Counted from the stretch's first letter, positions 26,767 through 35,797 are shown. The stretch: 57,322 nucleotides of DNA from CBFDBF01 sp050293315 (GCA_050293315.1 JBNKMS010000013.1:1-57322); one strand, 5' to 3'. Notes: generated from the sequence alone by a model not told the origin. A program made the numbers and translations.

Positions 26767-27475
26767 CGCTCTCGCGGCAGCAGGCCACCATGTAGTTGAC
26801 ATCTACATTTTGATCCAGCTTGTAGCTGCCGGTTAGGGGGTTATAGATCAGGCCGGTGATGTCGTTGCTGGTAAGCCCTGCCTGGCGCAGCCAACTATCC
26901 AACTCTGAGGGGCGGATAAACTTGTTAAAGTCGTGGGTACCCTTGGGTAGAAGACGCAGGATATATTCAGCCCCGATTATGGCGAACAGATATGATTTGG
27001 GATTACGGTTCAGGGTGGAGAAGAAGAGCTGCCCACCTGGTTTTACCAACTCGGCGCAGGCCTGTATCACCGAGGCCGGATCCGGGACATGCTCCAGCAT
27101 CTCCATGCAGGTGATCAGGTCGTACTCTCCCGGTTGCTCTTCAGCCAACTGCTCGACTGAGATCTGGCGGTAGTCGATATCCAGCCCGGACTCCAATAGA
27201 TGCAGGCGGGCCACGTCCAGAGGAGCCTTGCCCATATCTATACCACAGACCTCGGCCCCGTGTTGCGCCATACCCTCACTCAAGATGCCACCACCACACC
27301 CAACATCCAGTACCCTCTTTCCTTTGAGTGGGGCGATCCTGTTCACATACTCCAGTCGGAGTGGATTGATCTCATGCAGTGGCTTGAATTCACTCTCCGG
27401 ATCCCACCAGCGTGAGGCGAGCTGTTCGAACTTATCTATCTCTGTATGGTCAACATTGTGGGTGCTTTGGGACAT
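26759..27475 (-). CDS. ubiG: Ubiquinone biosynthesis O-methyltransferase
   Basis: Performs both O-methylations in ubiquinone synthesis using S-adenosylmethionine. The 238-residue protein has the SAM motif VLDVGCGGGILSE and family regions SRWWDPESEFKPLHEINPLR and GTHDFNKFIRPSEL. Head of the ubiG-gph-yciK operon. The presence of ubiquinone indicates aerobic or nitrate respiration. Confidence 0.96.
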   Translation of the reverse strand: MSQSTHNVDHTEIDKFEQLASRWWDPESEFKPLHEINPLRLEYVNRIAPLKGKRVLDVGCGGGILSEGMAQHGAEVCGIDMGKAPLDVARLHLLESGLDIDYRQISVEQLAEEQPGEYDLITCMEMLEHVPDPASVIQACAELVKPGGQLFFSTLNRNPKSYLFAIIGAEYILRLLPKGTHDFNKFIRPSELDSWLRQAGLTSNDITGLIYNPLTGSYKLDQNVDVNYMVACCRESDG

Positions 27476-27537
27476 TGTTACTGCGCCTCAATATAAGATT
27501 GTGCGATTATACAGCTATGTCTCTGTCGATGTAATGG

Positions 27538-29010
27538 ATGCTATATATGTCCTTGAAATATCTTAATCTCTTACTTTGTTCCCCAGGCCGTACTCTGATC
27601 GCTCTCTTCTTATTAGTAACCACAGTCGTTCCGCTGCAGGTTGCTGCCGGGACCACCAAGTGTCCTGAATTGAGCATTGTGCTGGATGGAAACTCCGTCA
27701 TGCCGATGGGTGTTACCTACAGCTCTCATCTGGAGATGCATAAGATCGGGTCTGGCCCCGGATATGACGGGCAGTGGCAGGTGGACCTGTTTACCCAGGG
27801 AAACGTCTATCCATGGGAGGTAAAACCCCCTGTCCACACAAACGACAAGGTGGATTTTACCAATGGAAACTGGATGCAGTGCACGACCGATATGGGTGGT
27901 TTCCGGATGAGCTCCAGGTGTTCAGGCGGCAGGCTGATCTTTGATGTATCGGGCGGCAGGATAGGGTCCCACAAGACTGGCAAATGGATAGGTAAGATTC
28001 AGGGCAACCAGGTCTCTCTGCGGTTTGATGATAGCAATCCATATTCCCCCGTGATGACAGGCACGGTCAACAAGGTTGCCTCCGGCAATATCTCACTACA
28101 GATCCTGCCGCTGCAGGAGAAATATGTTTACAGCGCAGCCAATCCGGGTGAGTTTGAGATCGAGTTGAAGGCCCAGGTTACGCCAAACAGTTATAAGGGT
28201 GACATCAAGTGGGAGCTGCCGGATATCCAGGGTTCCAACCGGACTGTAACCCCTGCGTCGGCGCAGGGTGACAATATAAAGGTCAAATTTAGTGGGCTCC
28301 CCAGCCTGAATGCGGCGCTTGGTAAAAAGAGCATCAAGGCCAGGGTCAAGGTGGGTGCATGCGAGGCGGATGATTCCAAAGAGATAAAGGTCTTTTTCCC
28401 CAGGAATGAAAAGAACAATCCAGGTGGCAGTGAGCCTAACTGGTTTTACTACTGGTCGCAGACGTCGGCAAGAAAGGGGCCGGCAAAATATAAGGGGAGC
28501 GCGGGTCAATGTTCGTCATCTACCAATCGCACCGAGGGGGTATTGGGATACTACCGGTATAAATATCTGGAGAATGTCTATTACATCTGTGACCTAAGCC
28601 GCTTAGGTGCGAATTTTGGATTTATGGGCGCACAGTGGAACGGTAATGTGATGACCTTTAAGGCCATGACCGGTATTGATACCTTTGCTGTCGCCTCTCA
28701 CCATGAAAATGGCCACTACTCCCATTTTAAAAACTGGTGGTTCCAGCACAAGGCAACGGCGCCCTTCAGTCCGGGCGAAGATTTGAATAAAAACAGCATT
28801 AAGGATACGGCAGAGGCCGCGCTTGATGGCGATAAGGACCTGATCCCTGACAGTAAGGAGGTCACCTATCATCTCGACAATACAACAAAATACACCTATC
28901 CAGGTCCCAATGATGATGAGGAGATAGCCGCCTGGCATGACGAGGCCGCGTGGGTTATCGGGTCGGCCAATAAAGAGGACTGGGCCAAGCCAGGGAAGCA
29001 GTGGCCCTGA
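27538..29010 (+). CDS. Secreted putative zinc metalloprotease with calcium-binding-like repeats
   Basis: No family recognised over the full length. The 490-residue product (start ATG 27538 or 27547) has an N-terminal signal region (LIALFLLVTTVVPLQVAAG). The middle ~300 residues look like beta-rich, Ig-like modules (KVKFSGLPSLNAALGKKS). Residues 389-393 are HENGH, a classic HExxH zinc site, followed by DLNKNSIKD and DGDKDLIPDSKE, which resemble dockerin/thrombospondin-3 calcium loops. An acidic DDEEIAAWHDEAAW near the end could give the third ligand. It sits in cargo inserted between ubiG and mtaD. Protease activity is inferred from the motif only. Confidence 0.65.
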   Translation: MLYMSLKYLNLLLCSPGRTLIALFLLVTTVVPLQVAAGTTKCPELSIVLDGNSVMPMGVTYSSHLEMHKIGSGPGYDGQWQVDLFTQGNVYPWEVKPPVHTNDKVDFTNGNWMQCTTDMGGFRMSSRCSGGRLIFDVSGGRIGSHKTGKWIGKIQGNQVSLRFDDSNPYSPVMTGTVNKVASGNISLQILPLQEKYVYSAANPGEFEIELKAQVTPNSYKGDIKWELPDIQGSNRTVTPASAQGDNIKVKFSGLPSLNAALGKKSIKARVKVGACEADDSKEIKVFFPRNEKNNPGGSEPNWFYYWSQTSARKGPAKYKGSAGQCSSSTNRTEGVLGYYRYKYLENVYYICDLSRLGANFGFMGAQWNGNVMTFKAMTGIDTFAVASHHENGHYSHFKNWWFQHKATAPFSPGEDLNKNSIKDTAEAALDGDKDLIPDSKEVTYHLDNTTKYTYPGPNDDEEIAAWHDEAAWVIGSANKEDWAKPGKQWP

Positions 29011-29035
29011 CGTTTAAATTGCAAGATATTTCGGT

Positions 29036-29692
29036 TTAAGCGAAGCGTCTATTCTTAAAAAAATTTAGCACGCACCCTATCACCGCGTCGTTGTTCATCA
29101 TCAGCGGGTGAACTACAGGCAGCTCAATATGGTCTCTCATACCTTCAAGCCTGGTGTTCTCAACGGTTACCTTGCCATCGTTCTTGCCAGGCAATAGTAG
29201 TGAAAGTAGGGGGTTGATGCTCCTGGTTCCGGCGATGATACCTACATCATACGTTGCAGGGCCTAACTGGTTAGGGATGCTGCTCTCCTCAGTCCCAAGT
29301 TGTAGACCTGCTGGACCATTAAATAATATGAATCCCGGCATATTCCCCAATCTGTCTACGACCTGAGATCCCTTGTTGGGAGGCCCAAGCATAACGACCT
29401 TGCCCAGGTTAGGAATGTTGTGTTGTGTTAGATAGTGCCTGAGCAGTATCCCGCCCATTGAGTGGGTCACGAAATGCACCGTTGTGCATGCGCTTGCTTG
29501 TTTTAGCTCTTGAGGGATATGTGATAGCGATAGTTCCTCAATACTCTTCTTCGTGGATGGATAGGTTGAGTTGAAGACCTTGTATCCACTCTGTTGTAAC
29601 ACCCGGCCTATCTTGGACATGGAATGCCTAGTGCGGGCCAGGCCGTGGAGAAGTACCACGCCCTCTCTATTTTGTTGAGGATTATTGTTCAA
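29036..29692 (-). CDS. Alpha/beta hydrolase, lipase-like
   Basis: A 218-residue serine hydrolase of the PGAP1/lipase type. The oxyanion region VVLLHGLART is followed by the nucleophile elbow THSMGG, with likely Asp in GKNDGKVT and His in VVHPLMM. No signal peptide is seen, so it is probably cytosolic or peripherally bound. It converges with the metalloprotease gene and ends 25 bp from it. The neighbouring 120-residue gene upstream is 6 bp away and cotranscribed. Substrate unknown. Confidence 0.85.
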   Translation of the reverse strand: MNNNPQQNREGVVLLHGLARTRHSMSKIGRVLQQSGYKVFNSTYPSTKKSIEELSLSHIPQELKQASACTTVHFVTHSMGGILLRHYLTQHNIPNLGKVVMLGPPNKGSQVVDRLGNMPGFILFNGPAGLQLGTEESSIPNQLGPATYDVGIIAGTRSINPLLSLLLPGKNDGKVTVENTRLEGMRDHIELPVVHPLMMNNDAVIGCVLNFFKNRRFA

Positions 29693-29698
29693 GCTGGA

Positions 29699-30061
29699 CT
29701 ATTCGTTAATCTCTCTTTCCATTATATATTTCCACACGCTTGGTACTTCACCACTGGAGTTGTCCTGTATGCACTTATTAACCACGGTGAAGAACTTGCT
29801 GGACTCTTCATGGAATGAAAACAGTGTGACCTCTTTAATGCTGTACCTGTCTCTGCAGATGGGGAGTAATACCATTACGGTCTGAGTGCACTTTTTATCA
29901 TCTTTACACGACTCTATGAAGACATCCTCTGATGCCTTAATGATATCTGGAAAGGTCTCATTCAGCTCCGAGTTGATATAAAAATATGCCGGTATGCACA
30001 GCACGATTAACAGGACTATCGTCCAAGATACTATTTTTTTAATCATCTCTTTCTCTAACAA
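29699..30061 (-). CDS. Membrane-anchored protein of unknown function
   Basis: Not recognised. A 120-residue protein with one N-terminal membrane helix (IVSWTIVLLIVLCIPAYFYI), then a likely periplasmic domain with four cysteines (ESCKDDKKCTQ, LPICRD, NKCIQD) that could form two disulfides. Starts at 30061 or 30046. It lies 6 bp upstream of the lipase-like gene and may be its partner, for example as a membrane-bound foldase or inhibitor; that is speculation. Confidence 0.55.
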   Translation of the reverse strand: MLEKEMIKKIVSWTIVLLIVLCIPAYFYINSELNETFPDIIKASEDVFIESCKDDKKCTQTVMVLLPICRDRYSIKEVTLFSFHEESSKFFTVVNKCIQDNSSGEVPSVWKYIMEREINE

Positions 30062-30398
30062 TGAGTGTAATAAAATTGATTTTCTGCTGACTGGCGAAAC
30101 ACTCTAACATACAGTTTGAATCCGAGTCAGAGAACAGAATATGTCGTCTCCAGAACAACACTCTCCTGTCTGGATATGCTCGCAATAGATAATTTACAGC
30201 CAGACCTGAAGAAAGCGATATGAGAGCCGCAATAGCACACAAAAACTGATTAATATCAAGCAAAAATGTGCTTGAGTTCACATAAAGATGGATATAATAT
30301 CTGCATGCCTCCCGTGTTTTTGCCCATATGGAAGGGGTCTCAGAGTGCGGAGTAGGCGGTATTTATGGACTAAAGCTTTGAATCAGAAGGGGAAAACA

Positions 30399-31247
30399 GT
30401 GTTGACAAGACAAACTATCATATCAATAGCTCTGCTGTTTGCGCTTACTGCAGGGATTGCACATGCGGAGTGGATACCGCCTGCATGGACTTATAAATCT
30501 CACGATCACGACAATATTATTAAAAGGCCTGCCCAAGAGACCAGCCAGGTAGATGCTAGCACCGGTAAATTGTGGGCTAATGATCCACGCTGGCAGATGC
30601 TAGGGGACACCTGGGGAGTGGCCAACGGCGTCTCCTGGACTGTGGTGGGTGGATCCGGGATCTACGGCCATGAGGATGTAAAGGTTGGAGACCAGGTCGT
30701 CTTTAAATTCGACATGCACAAAGTGCTATGGGGAACGCACACATTCGACGCCCTGAGGGCCTGGATCGATTGGGACGGTAACGGATATAGCTCAGCTGAT
30801 CTTAATCTTGGTTCGGGTAGCGACATGATCATCCAGGAACAGTACAATTTTAATCCTGGTTATTATGATATGCATGGTTTGCATAGCATATATAGCGATG
30901 ATCCAACTGCACAGTGGTGGGGAAAGTCTCTTTACTATGCCGATATAACTGTATCGTTCTATTCAGATGCTGTAACTTTCGACAAGACCGGTGACTTTGA
31001 TCTGCTGGCCCGTGTTATGTGCAGTAGAGACCTAGGCGGTGATGATCCATTTGGAACCCCCCCGCCAAATTGGGATCAACTGGCGCCTTGGGCCAACGTA
31101 GAACCAGGTAGTAATACGCTTGGTCAGGGCGAGATGGAGAGGTATACAGTTCATGTGGTTCCACTACCGGCAGCGCTGCTGCTGTTTGGAAGCGGACTGT
31201 TCTCCTTGGGACTCTTCCGGCGGAAGTCCGGGGCTACAGCAGTCTAG
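30399..31247 (+). CDS. VPLPA-CTERM sorting-domain protein
   Basis: An exported 282-residue protein with a signal peptide (IISIALLFALTAGIAHA). The C-terminal sorting signal VPLPAALLLFGSGLFSLGL is followed by FRRK. This motif-helix-basic tail is the PEP-CTERM variant processed by exosortase, usually linked to exopolysaccharide and surface assembly. The mature part is rich in Trp, Asp and Gly. The start is taken as GTG 30399 because GGGG at 30389-30392 is well spaced and the signal peptide starts there; the ATG at 30288 gives an unlikely 37-residue extension. A strong terminator follows. No exosortase gene is present here. Confidence 0.85.
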   Translation: MLTRQTIISIALLFALTAGIAHAEWIPPAWTYKSHDHDNIIKRPAQETSQVDASTGKLWANDPRWQMLGDTWGVANGVSWTVVGGSGIYGHEDVKVGDQVVFKFDMHKVLWGTHTFDALRAWIDWDGNGYSSADLNLGSGSDMIIQEQYNFNPGYYDMHGLHSIYSDDPTAQWWGKSLYYADITVSFYSDAVTFDKTGDFDLLARVMCSRDLGGDDPFGTPPPNWDQLAPWANVEPGSNTLGQGEMERYTVHVVPLPAALLLFGSGLFSLGLFRRKSGATAV

Positions 31248-31272
31248 ACAGTTATAAATGCAGAACATATAG

Positions 31273-31311
31273 CGGCCAGAGAGCAATATTTGCTCTCTGG
31301 CCGTTTTGTTT
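31273..31311 (+). terminator. Terminator after the VPLPA-CTERM gene
   Basis: A 13-bp perfect stem CGGCCAGAGAGCA/TGCTCTCTGGCCG (31273-31285 with 31291-31303), a 5-nt loop and the tail TTTTGTTT. A textbook intrinsic terminator. Confidence 0.9.
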
Positions 31312-31379
31312 CTGATCTAAATAAAGGGAGAGGAATATCTCCAAGGTATACACTTGAATGGTGTCGGCTATATTGCGTA

Positions 31380-32699
31380 TCAGTCAGAGGTGGTTGCAAT
31401 CTTTTTTTGCCACTTGGCTGCTGCCTCCAGGATCTCCCCGCTGTTCATGGTTGTGAGTTCACGCCCCTTCAGCACCTGCTTGCCTGCTATCCAGACATCG
31501 GTCACCTTGCTGCGGTCGGTGGCGTAGACCAGTTGTGAGATAGGGTTGTAGACAGGCTGGGTCTCAATATCACCAAGATCAACCGCCACCAGGTCTGCAA
31601 CCTTACCTGCCTCCAGGGAGCCGGCCATGTCCGCAATACCCAGGGCCTGTGCGCCGTTAAATGTGGCTATACGCAGGGCGGTGGCGGCCGGCAGGGCGCT
31701 GGGATCATGTGATATTCCCTTGGCCAGGAGTGAGGCGGTACGCATCTCTCCAAACATGTTCAGGTCATCGTTGCTGGCGGCCCCATCGGTACCTAAGGCA
31801 ACATTGATGCCGGACTCTATTAGCTTGTTTACCGGGCAGAACCCGTTAGCCAGTTTCTGATTTGACTCCGGGCAGTGGACTACATGCGCGCCGCTCTGGG
31901 CAAACATCTCCAGCTCGTTGTCCTCGATTTTGGTCATATGGACCGCCTGCAGTGATGGTGATAGCAGTCCCAGGTTCTGCAGTCTCTGTAGTGGTCGGCA
32001 GTCGTGGGTTTGTAGACTCTGCTGGACCTCGTCCTCGGTCTCATAGAGATGCATATGGATGGGGATATCCAGCTCATCCGCCAGGGTCCTGATCCGTTCC
32101 AATGGGGCATCAGATACTGAGTAGGGGGCATGGGGGGCAAAGGCTGTGGTTATCAGGTGGTGATTGCGGTAACTGTCATGCACCTCCAGGCCACGCTGAA
32201 GATACTCATCGGCGTCTGCAGCCCAGGCCGATGGGAAGTCGATCATGATTAGCCCTATGGATGCACGCATACCTGCGTCCGCAGCAACTCTCGCAGTAAT
32301 ATTTGGGAAAAAGTACATATCGTTAAAGCAGGTGGTGCCGCCACGTAGCATCTCGGCAATGGCAAGACGGCTGCCATCGGCAATGAACTCCTCGCTGATC
32401 CACTGTTTCTCTGCCGGCCAGATATGCTCATTCAGCCAGACCATCAGGGGCAGGTCATCGGCCATCCCCCGAAACAGGCACATAGCAGCATGGGTGTGCG
32501 CGTTGATCAGGCCGGGGATTATGGCGTGCGACTGGAGCTCATGCTCTTGTGCCGCCGAGTACTTTTTCTTTGCCTCTGTAGTGGGGAGGATCTCCAGAAT
32601 CTCTCCGCCATGCACGGCGATGGAGTGGTGCTCGAGAACCTGTCCCTCAGGTACTACCGGAATTACCCAGCGAGGGTGTAATAGGGTATCGATGTTCAA
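31380..32699 (-). CDS. mtaD: TRZ/ATZ-family amidohydrolase, probable MTA/SAH deaminase (MtaD)
   Basis: A metal-dependent deaminase of about 440 residues. Metal ligands appear in NAHTHAAM, HMHLYET, the VHMTKI region and ALGTDGAASN. Orthologues in this position deaminate 5'-methylthioadenosine or S-adenosylhomocysteine, or 8-oxoguanine in some family members. The neighbouring divergent mtnA acts on a later MTA-derived product, supporting the MTA role. The start is TTG 32699 (MNIDTLLHPRW) with AAAGG upstream; TTG 32732 is possible but has no ribosome site. Confidence 0.85.
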   Translation of the reverse strand: MNIDTLLHPRWVIPVVPEGQVLEHHSIAVHGGEILEILPTTEAKKKYSAAQEHELQSHAIIPGLINAHTHAAMCLFRGMADDLPLMVWLNEHIWPAEKQWISEEFIADGSRLAIAEMLRGGTTCFNDMYFFPNITARVAADAGMRASIGLIMIDFPSAWAADADEYLQRGLEVHDSYRNHHLITTAFAPHAPYSVSDAPLERIRTLADELDIPIHMHLYETEDEVQQSLQTHDCRPLQRLQNLGLLSPSLQAVHMTKIEDNELEMFAQSGAHVVHCPESNQKLANGFCPVNKLIESGINVALGTDGAASNDDLNMFGEMRTASLLAKGISHDPSALPAATALRIATFNGAQALGIADMAGSLEAGKVADLVAVDLGDIETQPVYNPISQLVYATDRSKVTDVWIAGKQVLKGRELTTMNSGEILEAAAKWQKKIATTSD

Positions 32700-32739
32700 T
32701 GTGCTGGCCTTTCTAAATATAGGATGAGTCAATTTTTAA

Positions 32740-33369
32740 TTAGAATATCTCAATTGGGTCCCGTATCGTATCTTTGGTTGGCATTTGTTGTTGTGAAAAT
32801 GAATTCTCCTGAACGCGGGTAAACAGGGTACGCCTGCCATCTTTCTCAAGCAGCAGAAAAGTTTCGCTGCTGACAACGTCCATGTCATTTATATCCGGCT
32901 GCCAGGTGTTAAACTGTTCGTACAGCCACACCATCTTGTTTTCATATACCCCCCAAACTCCATGGAAGTCGCGTGAGGATATTGCGCAGGATATTGGTTT
33001 TGCAAAGAATTCACCGTCTAGATATAGCTCAAACAGATAGTCACATTTTGGTTGTGAAGATCTCCAGGTTCCGATAAATCTCTCTGGATTATTTGGCAGG
33101 GCCTTGATCGCATTACTCAATGGGGTCATAAAAACGTTCTCAGGAAAGCTGTTTCTGCTCTCCAGGCAAGTGATCATCTCTTTTGCATGTCCAAGGGGAT
33201 CGTCTCCCTGGCGGGCCTGCATGGATCCTGAGCATTGTGCAATGTTATTACTAAGCCTGGTCGTTAGAATTGCCGTGGAGATGTTATAGAGGATAAAGAT
33301 TACCATCGCGTAAAATAGAAAACGCAGTGGCCAGGCAATCCAGTTTGGAAGATCACTAGTTAGTTTCAT
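32740..33369 (-). CDS. Membrane-anchored protein of unknown function
   Basis: Not recognised. Starting at 33369 gives 209 residues with one N-terminal membrane helix (LRFLFYAMVIFILYNISTAI) and a probable periplasmic domain with conserved-looking WRSSQPKCDYLFELYLDGEF and HGVWGVYENKMVWLYEQF. The second half could be a small beta-sandwich sensing domain. It sits between mtaD and mtnA, which are otherwise neighbours in related genomes, so it is probably an insertion. An ATG at 33405 would add 12 residues. Confidence 0.6.
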   Translation of the reverse strand: MKLTSDLPNWIAWPLRFLFYAMVIFILYNISTAILTTRLSNNIAQCSGSMQARQGDDPLGHAKEMITCLESRNSFPENVFMTPLSNAIKALPNNPERFIGTWRSSQPKCDYLFELYLDGEFFAKPISCAISSRDFHGVWGVYENKMVWLYEQFNTWQPDINDMDVVSSETFLLLEKDGRRTLFTRVQENSFSQQQMPTKDTIRDPIEIF

Positions 33370-33449
33370 AATTAATCTCAGCGATAGCGTGTATATAGTA
33401 TGCATTCATTCTTGATAGAATACACCGATTTGCCGTTGGACACTGAAAG

Positions 33450-34508
33450 ATGAAAGCTACTCCTCTCGATATAGTTGCCTCCGCTGATCACGCCATAGTC
33501 TGGCGCAATGACCGACTCTACCTGCTTGATCAACGGGTTCTCCCTGCGGAAGAGAGCTATCTTGAGCTCCAAAGTGCTGAGGCCACTGCGGATGCAATTC
33601 GTGACATGGTGGTACGTGGTGCCCCGGCGATAGGTATTACCGCCGCCTTTGGGGTTGTGTTGGCCGCACGCAGCTGCTTTGCCGCCGCCCCCGGATCATG
33701 GAAGCAGGATATTGCCGGACCGCTGGCTATACTGGAGGCATCCAGGCCCACCGCGATAAACCTGTTCTGGGCTCTGGAGCGTATGCGGGGGCTTATCGAC
33801 ACCCTGGGCGATGGAGACCCTGAACCGGCACTGCTACTAGAGGCGCAGGCGATCCACGCAGAGGATATTGCTGCCAACCACCATCTGGGGGATCTGGGGG
33901 CAGCACTGATCGAACATAAGACCAGTGTCATCACTCACTGCAATGCCGGGGCCCTGGCTACCGGGGGTTATGGCACCGCGCTTGGTGTTATTCGCAGCGC
34001 CTGGTCTGCAGGCAAGATTGAGATGGCATATGCCGATGAGACCCGCCCCTGGATGCAGGGTGCGCGTCTCACTGCCTGGGAGCTGCACAAGGACAATATA
34101 CCAGTTACCCTGCTGGCCGACGGGGCGGCGGCCAGCCGCATGTGCGCAGGTGGTATTGGGTGGGTCATAGTCGGATCGGATCGAATTGCCGCCAATGGTG
34201 ATGTTGCCAATAAGATTGGTACCTACAGCCTGGCGGTAGCGGCAAAGCACCACGGAGTGAAGGTCATGGTCGCGGCCCCCAGTTCCACTGTAGATATGGC
34301 GGTGGCTAGCGGGGCAGAGATCCCTATAGAGTCACGCGACCCGGCAGAGATCCTCTGCTGCGGTGGGAAACAGGTGGCGGCAGAGGGGGTTTCGGCCTGG
34401 AATCCGGTGTTCGATATCACCCCGGCAGCCCTGGTGGACGCAATTGTCACCGAAAGGGGGGTTGTGCTGTCGCCAGACAGGAAAAAGATGGAAAACCTAA
34501 TGGCCTGA
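33450..34508 (+). CDS. mtnA: S-methyl-5-thioribose-1-phosphate isomerase
   Basis: Isomerises methylthioribose-1-phosphate to the ribulose form in methionine salvage. The 352-residue protein has RGAPAIGITAAFG, the catalytic Cys in THCNAGALATGGYGTALG and the catalytic Asp in VGSDRIAANGD. Start ATG 33450. Its last 95 bp (34414-34508) are nearly duplicated at 35703-35797, beyond an inserted VPLPA-CTERM gene. No other mtn gene is visible nearby. Confidence 0.95.
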   Translation: MKATPLDIVASADHAIVWRNDRLYLLDQRVLPAEESYLELQSAEATADAIRDMVVRGAPAIGITAAFGVVLAARSCFAAAPGSWKQDIAGPLAILEASRPTAINLFWALERMRGLIDTLGDGDPEPALLLEAQAIHAEDIAANHHLGDLGAALIEHKTSVITHCNAGALATGGYGTALGVIRSAWSAGKIEMAYADETRPWMQGARLTAWELHKDNIPVTLLADGAAASRMCAGGIGWVIVGSDRIAANGDVANKIGTYSLAVAAKHHGVKVMVAAPSSTVDMAVASGAEIPIESRDPAEILCCGGKQVAAEGVSAWNPVFDITPAALVDAIVTERGVVLSPDRKKMENLMA

Positions 34509-34560
34509 TAGCTTAGTGTCATTGTCAATCGACATATCCTAAGGCCTAGCCATAAAAAGT

Positions 34561-34578
34561 GGGATGCGATTGCATCCC
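34561..34578 (-). terminator. Terminator of the VPVPA-CTERM gene
   Basis: Stem GGGATGC/GCATCCC with a 4-nt loop; on the minus strand it is followed by ACTTTTTATG. On the plus strand it is followed by CCTTTATAT and might also serve mtnA. Confidence 0.6.
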
Positions 34579-34602
34579 CTTTATATCTATTGATTCAGGC
34601 TA

Positions 34603-35385
34603 TCAGGCAGAGCGTCTCTTAGAGAAACCTATAAGTCCAAACAATCCACTACCTAAGAGCCATATAGCGGCCGGGACAGGAACTGCACCTATTGGTCCAG
34701 ATGCTTCCCAAAGAAGGATATTGTCCCCCCCGGTTAATGATACTTCAGATTCTTCTGTTAAAAATTCACCGTAGATTAATGCGTCGTATAGATTAGTTGC
34801 ATTAATACTTGCCAATCCTGATCCAGTAACAACACCATCTGCAGCGTTGTAAACCAATCCGATACCCAACGATCTCTCTGTTGGTAAACTCAGACCTGGG
34901 TCTTCTAACACTGTGAGTACAATTATATCAACCAAGCTTCCTGCAGGTGGTAGGTTTGGAAACATGGAGGGGGTTACATATCCAGGCAGTTCACTCATAT
35001 AACCCGATGGCAATAAAAGATTATCTATCACGGCCAGGCCAACCGCTGTGTCTTTGGGCCCTGTGGCGGGTCCCAACGACCAACCACCGGGGCTACTTGC
35101 CCAACCCCATGAGTTTGAGCCGTAATATATTTCCACATCCAGATTGAGTGGTGCCCCAAGAAAATACTCCGTCTCGTGGACTGTAGTCAAATAATCACCA
35201 GAATTGATTTGCACGCTACCTTGAACAGTGTCTCCATAATTTAAAGGGGAGGAGCCAACCGTATCCATGATGGGTACAGTGAAACTGAAATCAAGTGATG
35301 AGGCTGCAGCCGCTGAGAGAGGAAAGCAGAGTATGGCGATAAGAACAGCGGCAGCATAAATCCGGTGATGGGTGTTGCGGAACAT
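34603..35385 (-). CDS. VPLPA/PEP-CTERM sorting-domain protein
   Basis: An exported 260-residue protein. The signal peptide (AAAVLIAILCFPLSAAAAS) and the C-terminal sorting signal VPVPAAIWLLGSGLFGLIG followed by FSKRR identify it as an exosortase substrate. The mature region is Gly/Ser/Leu-rich and resembles other beta-rich PEP-CTERM proteins (SLDFSFTVPIMDTVGSS, DTVQGSVQINSG). AAAGGAG lies 7 bp before the ATG at 35385, which sets the start. It is in reverse orientation between mtnA and gyrA, inside a 1.2-kb insertion flanked by a 95-bp duplication. Confidence 0.87.
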   Translation of the reverse strand: MFRNTHHRIYAAAVLIAILCFPLSAAAASSLDFSFTVPIMDTVGSSPLNYGDTVQGSVQINSGDYLTTVHETEYFLGAPLNLDVEIYYGSNSWGWASSPGGWSLGPATGPKDTAVGLAVIDNLLLPSGYMSELPGYVTPSMFPNLPPAGSLVDIIVLTVLEDPGLSLPTERSLGIGLVYNAADGVVTGSGLASINATNLYDALIYGEFLTEESEVSLTGGDNILLWEASGPIGAVPVPAAIWLLGSGLFGLIGFSKRRSA

Positions 35386-35702
35386 AACAAACTCCTTTAT
35401 GTATATTTTGTAGTCCCACATTGGACATAAAATGCTAAGAACCTCAATCAGATTATCCATGATAAAAGGATGGATTAATAAATCAAGGGGAATTTGGCCG
35501 TCAATTCTGTTACTACAGCTATAAATCCTTGATTTTGGCAGCCAAGGTGGTTGCTACCACAAACAAATAGTCCTGCTTATCTAAAGCCCTGAGCGGTTGT
35601 AACCCTACCTCAGCAATTGCCGCGCCATCACTCCCACACCCCGGCTAGCTGTGTAGACAGGGCTCTTTAAGGTGATGGCATAGGTACCCGACACCTCAAT
35701 CT

Positions 35703-35797
35703 ATATCACCCCGGCAGCCCTGGTGGACGCAATTGTCACCGAAAGGGGGGTTGTGCTGTCGCCAGACAGGAAAAAGATGGAAAATTTAATGGTTTAA
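35703..35797 (+). pseudogene. Duplicated 3' end of mtnA
   Basis: A 95-bp copy of the mtnA 3' end (34414-34508). The first 82 bp are identical. The last 13 differ at five positions, all read as C to T or G to A relative to the intact gene, ending ATGGTTTAA. The reading frame is kept (ITPAALVDAIVTERGVVL...). There is no start codon or other mtnA sequence. The 35386-35702 stretch before it shows no gene. Confidence 0.9.

Noticed and set aside
30039..30281. 80-codon minus-strand frame upstream of the 120-residue membrane protein
   Set aside because: It overlaps that gene by 23 bp and has no clear ribosome site. Its one hydrophobic stretch is not enough to call a gene.
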